A stretch of DNA of 32,944 nucleotides from JBCCEV01 sp039030125 (GTDB lineage Bacteria; Pseudomonadota; Gammaproteobacteria; Ga0077536). The translations under genes and the position numbers were made by a program. Positions 1 to 7,005 of this stretch are shown in pieces (the stretch's first letter is position 1; each line of letters begins with the position of its first letter). The stretch is from assembly GCA_039030125.1 (NCBI GenBank), contig JBCCEV010000024.1, positions 1 to 32,944 on the forward strand, written 5' to 3'. The notes under the pieces are model-generated. The model did not search any database and had not been told where the DNA came from. It saw only the letters and a program-made list of their open reading frames with translations.

Positions 1-2
1 CG

Positions 3-1409
3 ACGCTGCCGGCTTCGGTGCAGGCCTGCCATGACCTTTTCGCCGACAACGATCAAAGTATCCAGGAAAACCACTCACGGGATGCACAAAATTACCGAGT
101 CCCGAACCACCCCTATTTAAGAACCAACAGGTTCTTAGCCGCGTTCTCGCATCGGCTTGACGATCAGGCAACAAGGAATGCGTGGATAGAACGGATGTTG
201 GCGCTCGATCGAGCTGATCGCGAAATTGAGCTGAAGAATGCTGGCCTCCCGGCGCCCTCGGGGCTCGCTCGATGTTACCAGGACCTCGCTAAAAACATCG
301 GTTTCTCGGACGATCTATTCGACGCCATCGTGCAAAACACTGCCGTGCCGCCGTCATATAACCCGATGAAACGTTGGCTCGGCGCATACCCAATTTCATC
401 CAGGTTCATTCGGCGCCAGGTGGTGAAGCTTCAAAGCCGTGAGAATGAGGCGATCGATCGATTTTCAGCATTCGCTGATGGTGCTAACTATCGCGTTTAC
501 GGAAAGCAGAAACGCCTACCCGTGGCCAAGGTGCCGGCACCGCTGCCGACCGATAGATTGGGCATACCAATGCCTTCCGATCAGGATCTTACGCGCTTAT
601 TCGAAAGGCACCTGCCGATGATTGCGGTGGAGCAAATAAGCGAGGCGGATCAAATCGGCTCTCTGAGCGCAACGGGTTCTGGCCTTGCAGTCGAAGTGCA
701 GCATCCAAGCTATTACACCTTAGTCAGCTACACGCATTTTCACGGCCGGGTGCTCCTACAACTTAATTATGTCTGGTGGTTCCCAAAACGCGGCCGAGCG
801 TCCCAAATCGATATTTATGCGGGCAAACTCGATGGTCTGACTTGGCGGGTAACCTTGGACACTGACTTATCTGTACTCGCCTACGACGTGATGCATAACT
901 GCGGCTGCTATCACATGTTTTTCCCGAGCCCACGGTTGGTCACGAACGCTGACAACGAGGAGGCTAGCGAGCCCTTATGGCTGCCGCCAATTCAATGGCC
1001 CCACAGCGCACCAACGATTTTCCTGAAGGGCAGGTCGCATTATCTTGCCGGTGTAATCAACGCGCCGAACCTCAAGATAAGTAACGAGGTCACGCTGAGG
1101 CCTTACGATGCGCTGCGTTCCCTTGCCGTAGGGGCGCGCTACCGAAGCGCATTCGGCGAGGGCGGCCTGATTAAAGCCAGCAGGCGCTTGGAGAGGTTCT
1201 TGCTATGGCCCAGTGGGATCGCATCGCCCGGTGCGATGCGCCAATGGGGTCATCACGCGACGGCGTTCGTCGGCCAACGGCATTTCGACGATCCCTTTTT
1301 GTTGGCACGCTACTTTTCGTTATTGCCGAATAAATCCAGCGAAAAGCTGGGTAGCTCGGAGGCATCTTTTTTCGCTTCGGCCTCAAGCTCCAGTTCCGCA
1401 TCACGTTGA
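3..1409 (+). CDS. Conserved hypothetical protein, 5' partial
   Basis: The reading frame is open to the left edge of the window. The first in-frame start is a GTG at 18 without a clear Shine-Dalgarno, so the true start may lie outside. I do not recognise a named family. The protein looks soluble, with no signal peptide or membrane segment in the visible part. Its middle is rich in Trp and Tyr (around residues 225-310), with a Cys-Gly-Cys-Tyr-His motif near residue 300. The last 33 codons (from 1310) overlap, on the opposite strand, the 3' end of the DUF4124 gene. The Ser-rich tail they encode is unlike the rest and looks like antisense read-through, not selected protein sequence. Function unknown; the existence of the gene is well supported by its length and normal composition. 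Confidence 0.7.
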   Translation, partial: TLPASVQACHDLFADNDQSIQENHSRDAQNYRVPNHPYLRTNRFLAAFSHRLDDQATRNAWIERMLALDRADREIELKNAGLPAPSGLARCYQDLAKNIGFSDDLFDAIVQNTAVPPSYNPMKRWLGAYPISSRFIRRQVVKLQSRENEAIDRFSAFADGANYRVYGKQKRLPVAKVPAPLPTDRLGIPMPSDQDLTRLFERHLPMIAVEQISEADQIGSLSATGSGLAVEVQHPSYYTLVSYTHFHGRVLLQLNYVWWFPKRGRASQIDIYAGKLDGLTWRVTLDTDLSVLAYDVMHNCGCYHMFFPSPRLVTNADNEEASEPLWLPPIQWPHSAPTIFLKGRSHYLAGVINAPNLKISNEVTLRPYDALRSLAVGARYRSAFGEGGLIKASRRLERFLLWPSGIASPGAMRQWGHHATAFVGQRHFDDPFLLARYFSLLPNKSSEKLGSSEASFFASASSSSSASR

Positions 1410-1612
1410 CGGAGTTGGCGCTCGACACGCGCTCGCTGCATGGCAATAGCGTCTGGGTGATGGCCTGCTTTCACGCTCCCGTCAGCATTGAGGCCTGCCG
1501 GCGGAATATTGCTCACGCGCCGTTCGCCGTCAGCGTCCACCCAGGTGTAGAACTCGGCGCTGACCAAACTGTTGACAGAGAATAAAAGCAAAAACACAAC
1601 CAAGGTTTTCAT
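1310..1612 (-). CDS. DUF4124 domain-containing exported protein
   Basis: A protein of about 100 residues with an N-terminal signal peptide (MKTLVVFLLLFS, cleaved near VSA-EF) followed by the YTWVDADGERRVSNIPP motif typical of DUF4124. In this family that motif is a short beta-rich periplasmic module of unknown role. The C-terminal half is a charged Arg/Glu/Ala-rich helix. The frame extends upstream, but ATG 1612 is preferred because AGGAG lies about 10 bases before it and the signal peptide begins there. It is the last gene of a minus-strand run with the coiled-coil protein and the M16 protease. Its 3' end overlaps the convergent gene on + by 100 bases. No specific function can be assigned. 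Confidence 0.8.
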   Translation of the reverse strand: MKTLVVFLLLFSVNSLVSAEFYTWVDADGERRVSNIPPAGLNADGSVKAGHHPDAIAMQRARVERQLRQRDAELELEAEAKKDASELPSFSLDLFGNNEK

Positions 1613-1625
1613 CGACGCTCGGCTC

Positions 1626-2078
1626 CTAGGACGCATCATCTGGCCTATCTTTAAGCCTTAGGTTGAGGTTTTCAAGTTTGGCAAGTACCTCGTCACGTTC
1701 GGCTGCCGCTTTTGCCGATTCCGCCACCGCTTCAAAGCACATTGCCTCGGCCCGCTCAGCCCGCTGTAAGGCCTCGCTACGCTCGATACTTAGCGAAATT
1801 TCGCGTCGCGATGGTCCCCACCACCCACGCCACCAGGGCCGCTTTATTTCACCAACGGTAGCCAACTCCACGGCCACCGGTGAGCCATCGTGCGCCAGGA
1901 ATACTTGCGCCTGGCGCAGTAGCTTTGCGCGCCAAGCTTCAATCTCAAGATCGTCGATAGAGTGCTCGGTGGCCAACAGTGCGATTAAGGTACTCGCCGC
2001 GTCGCGCCCCAAACTGGAATCAGAGAACTCGATCCCAGTGGCAAATTCCTCGACGTCTTTCTCGCTAGATCCGCTCAC
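1626..2078 (-). CDS. Small hypothetical coiled-coil protein
   Basis: A 150-residue protein starting with GTG at 2078, overlapping the last 14 bases of the M16 protease gene, which suggests translational coupling. The N-terminal half is acidic and helical. A Trp-rich patch (PWWRGWWGPSRRE, about residues 79-91) follows, then a heptad-like helix rich in Glu/Ala/Arg to the C-terminus. There is no signal peptide; the Trp/Arg patch could touch a membrane, but that is a guess. I do not recognise the family. The operon position, after the protease and 13 bases before the DUF4124 start, supports a real gene. Confidence 0.65.
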   Translation of the reverse strand: MSGSSEKDVEEFATGIEFSDSSLGRDAASTLIALLATEHSIDDLEIEAWRAKLLRQAQVFLAHDGSPVAVELATVGEIKRPWWRGWWGPSRREISLSIERSEALQRAERAEAMCFEAVAESAKAAAERDEVLAKLENLNLRLKDRPDDAS

Positions 2079-4920
2079 GCTTCAATCTCAGCCCCTGATA
2101 ATTCTGATACCGGCTTTCAGCGGTAATAGCACCCATCTTATAACGATCGTTATCGAGGTATTTTTCCCCAACGTCCAGGACATCGTCGAGTTTGCAATTG
2201 AGCACCGCCTGACGAAAGTTTTTGATAAAAGCGCCATCGCGACCGATGAATTGATCGAAAAATGCGCGCTCCGCATCGGCCGCTGGGGAACCGGGTTGAT
2301 CGAGTTTCCTGATCACGCCCAGTACCGCTTGCTCCAGTTGCTCTTCGTTGAGCGAACCGCGCAACCAATCCACTGCATTTAAGAAATCACTGAAAGTTTC
2401 CTTGCCTCGCGGGTCGCGATAGGAGAAAAACCGAAAGACGCTCGCATCTGCGTGGTAACCGGCACCCGAGCCGTAGGCGCCACCCTGCTCACGAATACGG
2501 GTGTGCAACATGCCGTCCTGCAGGTATTGCCCAAGTACGGTCAACGCGGGCACATCCGAATGCGCCTCCGGCACGGCGAGGTAGGCAAGCGCATTGAAGT
2601 TCACATCCGCCTGCGTTTCCCAAGCAGTTGACCCACCACTTCTACCGTCGAGGCTTAGGCCTTCCAAAGTAGCGCCGTGATGTTGATTGAGCGCGGGAAT
2701 ACGACTGAACGCACGATCAAGCACCGCATCGTCGCCGATCAACAATATTTCGCGCCGTGCATTGGCTAGCGCTGTTTTGATTTTCTCAAATACCGCGAAA
2801 ACGCGCTGAGCATCACCACTGCTCGCGAGTGCCTGCAAACGCACTATCGATTCTGGACCCTCCCACAAATCCTCCAGGTAAGCGGCGGGTGTTAGACCTC
2901 GTATGGCCGTAGCGCAGGCCAAATAATGGCCACGATCGGTAATTGAAAGCTCTGCTTCGGCACGTGCTTGTTCCAGCAAGTCAGCCAGCCGGGCGGCTTC
3001 ATCGAAACGCACCGTGTCTAATGCGCTGAACAAAGTGTCGACTAAACCATCGGTATGACGAGCCAGACCCTTGCCCCACAAAGCAAACCAACCGACAAGC
3101 TTATTGGCGTCGTTTAGATCTGCACGGACACTCGCATGCGCGCCAAAATAACCAAACTCCCCGCGTCTTCTCTGGGTCGCGAGATAATCTTCCGGGCCCG
3201 CCCCGAATTCGAACAGAAATTCACAAAACAGCGGCATCAAAGCCAGCTCGTCGTCTGTTAGATCAGGTAACTGGAACACTTGCTGGGCTCGCAACACACC
3301 ATTGGAGCTACAGCGATAGAGATTCGCTGGAACAGCGCCGCAGCGGGCGACCTGGGCTTCGGGGATTGCGACCTCAGCAGGAACATCGGCGCGGCCAACC
3401 GCCGGCAGAATCGAAGCATCGTCGGCGCTGTTCTGACGCGCGCTGAGCTGCTTACAAATCGCGCGGATCTGAGCGCGTTGCTCGGCATCCAAATGCTCTT
3501 CGATTGCCGCCAGGCGACTGTGTTCTTGTTCTCGCTCACTAGCCGCGAGGCCCGGATCCGGCGTCATCACGACCCGCACGCGGTGAGGATTATCGATTAA
3601 TAAGCGTTTGACCAGACTTTTGAGGTAGTTGGGATCCTCGCAACGCCGGCGCAACTGCTGGAGCGGTTCGTCGAGATCCAGAAATGCGAAGGGTGAGGCG
3701 CCATAAAGTGCTGGAGAAAGCACGCGTTGCATTAGCTGAAGTCCGTACGGATAGCTGCCGCTCACGTCACGTTGCGCTAATTCGAGGCGATCTAGCACGG
3801 CATTGATCGCGCTTGATTCGATGCCTTGTTCAACAACTTTCCCGAGCAACGAAAAAATCTCAGCCTCGAGATCTTCCCGCGCAGCCTGGGAGGCGCCCTC
3901 GACGCCGCAACAGAAGACCAGATCACGGGCCGAATCATCGATGCCGCATAACTCCGACGGCGCACCCGCCAGGCCGGTGGATTCTAGTAAATGCCGCAGC
4001 GGCGAGGCACTATTGTCCAATAAAGCGCCTTCCAGAACGTATGCATCCAGCCGGGCATCAAGATCTTCGCTCATCCCAACAAGCCACCCCCATACAATGT
4101 GGGTGGCGCGGTCCGTGCTTTGCTCGCTAGCGTAGCTCAACAAATATTCTTGGCTTTCTTTGAAAGGCGGTTGCGAGCTCGGCAGCGGACAATCTGCGCG
4201 ACGTTCAAAACGTGATAATGCCCGTTGCTCGAATAATGCTTGATGCTCGGCGGCGTCGAACGAACCGTAGGTCATGAACAAGGCGTGCGCTGGGTGATAG
4301 TGATAGCGATGAAAGTCACATAATTGTTGGTGGGTTAAATCAGTGATTTCGCGCGGATCTCCACCGCTGTTGTGACGGTAGATTGTGTCTGGAAATAACG
4401 CCGCGTAGAGCCCCTGCCAAAGCTGAGCAATTGGCGAGCTCATTGCGCCTTTCATCTCGTTATAAACGACACCATGAAAGCTCAAAGCATCGTCATCATC
4501 AATTTCCAAGCGCCAGCCTTCTTGCGCAAAATCCAGGGGGTCAAGATTTGGGAAAAAAACCGCATCCAAGTAGACCGATAAAAGATTTTCGAAATCGCGG
4601 CGATTAGTAGTTGCAAAAGGGTAGGCCGTGGTATCGGTGCCGGTGAACGCGTTCATGAAGGTATTTAGAGAACGCCGCAGCATCATGAAAAAAGGATCTC
4701 TAACCGGATAACGTTCGCTTCCACATAAGGCAGTGTGTTCCAAAATGTGAGCGACTCCGGTCGAATCATTGGGTAGCGTTGGAAATGCCACCATGAAGGC
4801 ATTATTCGGATCGGCGCTGGCCATATGTAAATGGCGGGCACCAGTGGCGCGATGCTCATAGAGCACCGCGTCAACGCCAAGCGCTGCAATTGCTCTGTGT
4901 TCGAGAGTTTCGAAACTCAT
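2065..4920 (-). CDS. M16 family zinc metalloprotease, presequence-protease (PreP) type
   Basis: A 951-residue protein of the length expected for M16C proteases, which degrade short unstructured peptides inside a closed two-half chamber. The inverted zinc motif HxxEH is present (HILEH, His58, Glu61, His62), and the third ligand is probably Glu155 in VVYNEMKG, as in PreP enzymes. The C-terminal half has the degenerate M16 repeats and an Arg/Tyr-type segment (RIREQGGAYGSGAGY), typical of the substrate-binding partner domain. There is no signal peptide, so it is probably cytoplasmic. It starts 5 bases after the HAD phosphatase gene, so the two are likely cotranscribed. The family assignment is secure; the natural substrates are not known from sequence. 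Confidence 0.93.
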   Translation of the reverse strand: MSFETLEHRAIAALGVDAVLYEHRATGARHLHMASADPNNAFMVAFPTLPNDSTGVAHILEHTALCGSERYPVRDPFFMMLRRSLNTFMNAFTGTDTTAYPFATTNRRDFENLLSVYLDAVFFPNLDPLDFAQEGWRLEIDDDDALSFHGVVYNEMKGAMSSPIAQLWQGLYAALFPDTIYRHNSGGDPREITDLTHQQLCDFHRYHYHPAHALFMTYGSFDAAEHQALFEQRALSRFERRADCPLPSSQPPFKESQEYLLSYASEQSTDRATHIVWGWLVGMSEDLDARLDAYVLEGALLDNSASPLRHLLESTGLAGAPSELCGIDDSARDLVFCCGVEGASQAAREDLEAEIFSLLGKVVEQGIESSAINAVLDRLELAQRDVSGSYPYGLQLMQRVLSPALYGASPFAFLDLDEPLQQLRRRCEDPNYLKSLVKRLLIDNPHRVRVVMTPDPGLAASEREQEHSRLAAIEEHLDAEQRAQIRAICKQLSARQNSADDASILPAVGRADVPAEVAIPEAQVARCGAVPANLYRCSSNGVLRAQQVFQLPDLTDDELALMPLFCEFLFEFGAGPEDYLATQRRRGEFGYFGAHASVRADLNDANKLVGWFALWGKGLARHTDGLVDTLFSALDTVRFDEAARLADLLEQARAEAELSITDRGHYLACATAIRGLTPAAYLEDLWEGPESIVRLQALASSGDAQRVFAVFEKIKTALANARREILLIGDDAVLDRAFSRIPALNQHHGATLEGLSLDGRSGGSTAWETQADVNFNALAYLAVPEAHSDVPALTVLGQYLQDGMLHTRIREQGGAYGSGAGYHADASVFRFFSYRDPRGKETFSDFLNAVDWLRGSLNEEQLEQAVLGVIRKLDQPGSPAADAERAFFDQFIGRDGAFIKNFRQAVLNCKLDDVLDVGEKYLDNDRYKMGAITAESRYQNYQGLRLKRERI

Positions 4921-4925
4921 GTTTT

Positions 4926-5621
4926 TCAGCTATTTCCGGTAACCAATTTTTCTAAGGTTCCGGGAAGCTCGGCTAAATTTTTGATCTCTCGGGTAGGCGG
5001 TTGGTATTCCTGCGGCCATGCCCGTGCCTCTCTATTGAGCCAAACCGAACGCACCGAGGCACGATGGGCCGCTTCCACATCGTGATAGGGGTGATCGCCA
5101 ACATGAACGATTTCATCAACCTTGGCGGTGTAACGATCGAATATCGGTCCGAACATTCGGGGATCTGGTTTTTGCACGCCGGTTTCCGAGGGCGAAAAAT
5201 AACTGTCAAAAAGGTGAGCGACGCCCGCTGTGTCCAAGTTGGCGTTGCCGTTAGTAACGGCAACCAGCGCGTACTTTCCTACCAGTTCATTAAGCACGCT
5301 TAAAGTTTCTTCGTACATATCGACTCGCGAGCGTTCGGTAATGAAATGAGCAACGGCGTCGTCGGCAAGGCCGGGATCTTGTTCTTGCTCAAGTAACAAG
5401 CTGCGCAATGTCTCCAAACGTGTGAGCGTAAAATCATGCGCAATATCGGGTCGCTTCATCCGAATGTTCATCGCCCGATCTCGCATTATTTGCGTATCGA
5501 TTTTGGAAAAAGCCGGCACCCGATCACTCAACCACTCAAACATTGACGATTCCGCGCGGACGATGGCTGGCCCTGAATCCCAGAGGGTGTCATCGAGATC
5601 GAAGCAAACAATGCGAATCAT
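4926..5621 (-). CDS. HAD-superfamily phosphatase (subfamily IA)
   Basis: A hydrolase of about 231 residues with all four HAD motifs: DLDDT (nucleophile Asp8, acid Asp10), Thr123-Asn in VAVTNGN, Lys151 in QKPDP, and GDHPYHD (Asp176, Asp181). A helical cap lies between motifs I and II, as in subfamily IA enzymes such as YigB-like flavin-intermediate phosphatases or phosphoglycolate phosphatases. The substrate cannot be told from sequence. ATG 5621 is chosen; a TTG two codons upstream is also possible. It heads the minus-strand run leading into the M16 protease and is divergent from yajQ, with 65 bases between. Confidence 0.88.
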   Translation of the reverse strand: MIRIVCFDLDDTLWDSGPAIVRAESSMFEWLSDRVPAFSKIDTQIMRDRAMNIRMKRPDIAHDFTLTRLETLRSLLLEQEQDPGLADDAVAHFITERSRVDMYEETLSVLNELVGKYALVAVTNGNANLDTAGVAHLFDSYFSPSETGVQKPDPRMFGPIFDRYTAKVDEIVHVGDHPYHDVEAAHRASVRSVWLNREARAWPQEYQPPTREIKNLAELPGTLEKLVTGNS

Positions 5622-5651
5622 GGACAAAAACAGTCCGTCTTAAAGGCTCAG

Positions 5652-5657
5652 TATAAT
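5652..5657 (+). promoter_or_regulatory. Probable -10 element of the yajQ promoter
   Basis: A perfect TATAAT hexamer lies 29 bases before the yajQ start in the divergent gap. No good -35 box is found at 16-18 bases spacing. CGGAGG eight bases before the ATG is a strong ribosome binding site. Confidence 0.5.
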
Positions 5658-5686
5658 GGGATCGTCAGAAATTCGGAGGCTAGATC

Positions 5687-6169
5687 ATGCCATCTTTCGA
5701 TGTGGTGTCTGCAGTCGATAAACACGAACTATCCAACGCGATTGATCAAGCGAATCGTGAGGTCGGAACAAGATTTGATCTAAAAGGCACAAATGCTCGG
5801 ATTGATTATGAAAACGAGGTGCTTACGATCGTCGCAGACGCCGAATTTCAACTTAAACAGGTCGTCGATATCTTCAAATTAAAGTTGACCAAGCGGGGCG
5901 TAGATATTGGTTGCCTAAAACCCGGAGAGATTCAGAAAGCGCTAAGCGAGACCCGGCAAAGGATAGAAATTCAAGAAGGTATCGGCAAAGATGCCGCGCG
6001 CCAGATGACAAAGCTCATTAAGGGCTCAAAACTCAAGGTCCAGGCTCAAGTGCAACAGGAGCAACTGCGGGTCACAGGCAAAAGCCGCGACGCTCTGCAA
6101 GACGCCATGGCATTATTGAAGAATGAAGATTTTGGGCTGCCCCTGCAATTCACGAACTTTCGCGACTAG
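5687..6169 (+). CDS. yajQ: YajQ family nucleotide-binding protein
   Basis: A 160-residue protein matching YajQ (UPF0234) over its full length. It starts MPSFDVVSAVDKHEL, has the FDLKG signature near residue 32 and ends with the LPLQFTNFRD tail typical of the family. YajQ proteins have two ferredoxin-like folds; members in Xanthomonas and Pseudomonas bind cyclic di-GMP and act with a transcription factor, while others bind nucleotides or RNA. The start is fixed by CGGAGG eight bases upstream. It opens a plus-strand run with the CPXCG, DUF3301, YdcH-like and CNB-rhodanese genes, and lies divergent to the HAD gene. Confidence 0.96.
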   Translation: MPSFDVVSAVDKHELSNAIDQANREVGTRFDLKGTNARIDYENEVLTIVADAEFQLKQVVDIFKLKLTKRGVDIGCLKPGEIQKALSETRQRIEIQEGIGKDAARQMTKLIKGSKLKVQAQVQQEQLRVTGKSRDALQDAMALLKNEDFGLPLQFTNFRD

Positions 6170-6174
6170 GTTCC

Positions 6175-6369
6175 TTGTCGCAGTTAGCCGAGCATTTTTT
6201 TGACTGTCCTTATTGCGGTGAGCGGATTTCAATGCTGCTCGACCTTTCGATTGGCGCCCAAGAATATGTCGAAGACTGCGAAGTCTGTTGTCGGCCAATC
6301 AATATCAACTATCGCGCCACCGATAGGGCTGTGGAACACTTTGAATCGCACAGCAGCGACGAAACATAA
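6175..6369 (+). CDS. CPXCG motif-containing cysteine-rich protein
   Basis: A 64-residue protein with two Cys pairs, Cys11-x2-Cys14 (CPYCG) and Cys35-x2-Cys38, expected to bind one zinc ion. This matches the small CPXCG family of gammaproteobacteria, whose function is unknown. The start is a TTG only 5 bases after the yajQ stop; there is no ATG before the first Cys pair. The short gap suggests translation coupled to yajQ. Confidence 0.88.
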   Translation: MSQLAEHFFDCPYCGERISMLLDLSIGAQEYVEDCEVCCRPININYRATDRAVEHFESHSSDET

Positions 6370-6379
6370 CGCTTGAATC

Positions 6380-6727
6380 ATGGAGCCAACCGCATCGCTC
6401 GTAATTGTGGGTCTGCTCCTGGCGTTATGGAACTATTCCAGCCGCTTACGCGAAAAAGCTCACGCCTGTAGCTTAAGCGCCTGTCGGGAGATTGGTGTCC
6501 AGCGCTTGGATGACACCGCTTCGCTATCGCGCATCAGCGTACGCCGCAATGCGGAAAAATGGTGCCTGGAGTTCGTTTATCGATTCGAGTTCAGCAGCAA
6601 TGGGGTCGACCGACATTTTGGTCATGTACGCATGCTATGCGCGCAAATTGACAGCATTCATATGGACCATCCAGACGGCGCGATCTTTCTTGATCCACCC
6701 TATTCGACAGGGTCTATTGGCAATTAA
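6380..6727 (+). CDS. DUF3301 domain-containing membrane-anchored protein
   Basis: A 115-residue protein with one N-terminal membrane helix (about residues 6-20) followed by a soluble domain. The features RLREKAHACSLSACREIGVQRLDDT and the later CLEFVYRFEFSSNG are characteristic of DUF3301, a family confined mainly to gammaproteobacteria and of unknown function. The soluble domain is probably cytoplasmic. It lies 10 bases after the CPXCG gene and is probably in the same operon. Confidence 0.88.
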   Translation: MEPTASLVIVGLLLALWNYSSRLREKAHACSLSACREIGVQRLDDTASLSRISVRRNAEKWCLEFVYRFEFSSNGVDRHFGHVRMLCAQIDSIHMDHPDGAIFLDPPYSTGSIGN

Positions 6728-6782
6728 CCCGCCCGCTTAGTTTCGGCGTAGAATCAGTCGCTACACAGGGCGACATCGATAT

Positions 6783-6989
6783 ATGGGAGACGACAAAGAT
6801 TATTCGATACCGCGCATGATCTTGGAACTTCAGTCCGAGCATCGTGAGCTGGATCAGCTGGTCGCGGAACTTGACGAGTCGCCCGGATCGAACCAGCTCC
6901 AAATAAGAAGGCTTAAACGCCGGAAATTACAAATAAAAGATCAGATCACGCAGTTGAAAAGCAAGCTGATCCCGGATCTGAACGCCTAA
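6783..6989 (+). CDS. YdcH family (DUF465) small helical protein
   Basis: A 68-residue, highly charged helical protein with the DUF465 pattern: SEHRELDQLVAEL in the first helix and RLKRRKLQIKDQI in the second. Family members are short coiled-coil proteins of unknown role. It has only a weak ribosome binding site. A TAGAAT at 6749-6754 could be a -10 box for an internal promoter, but the -35 is poor. It ends 16 bases before the CNB-rhodanese gene, with which it is probably cotranscribed. Confidence 0.85.
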   Translation: MGDDKDYSIPRMILELQSEHRELDQLVAELDESPGSNQLQIRRLKRRKLQIKDQITQLKSKLIPDLNA

Positions 6990-7005
6990 CAAACGCTACA
7001 AAAAT

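Noticed and set aside
1663..2382. A 239-codon frame on the plus strand
   Set aside because: Antisense to the coiled-coil gene and the end of the M16 protease gene; Ser-rich, no ribosome binding site.
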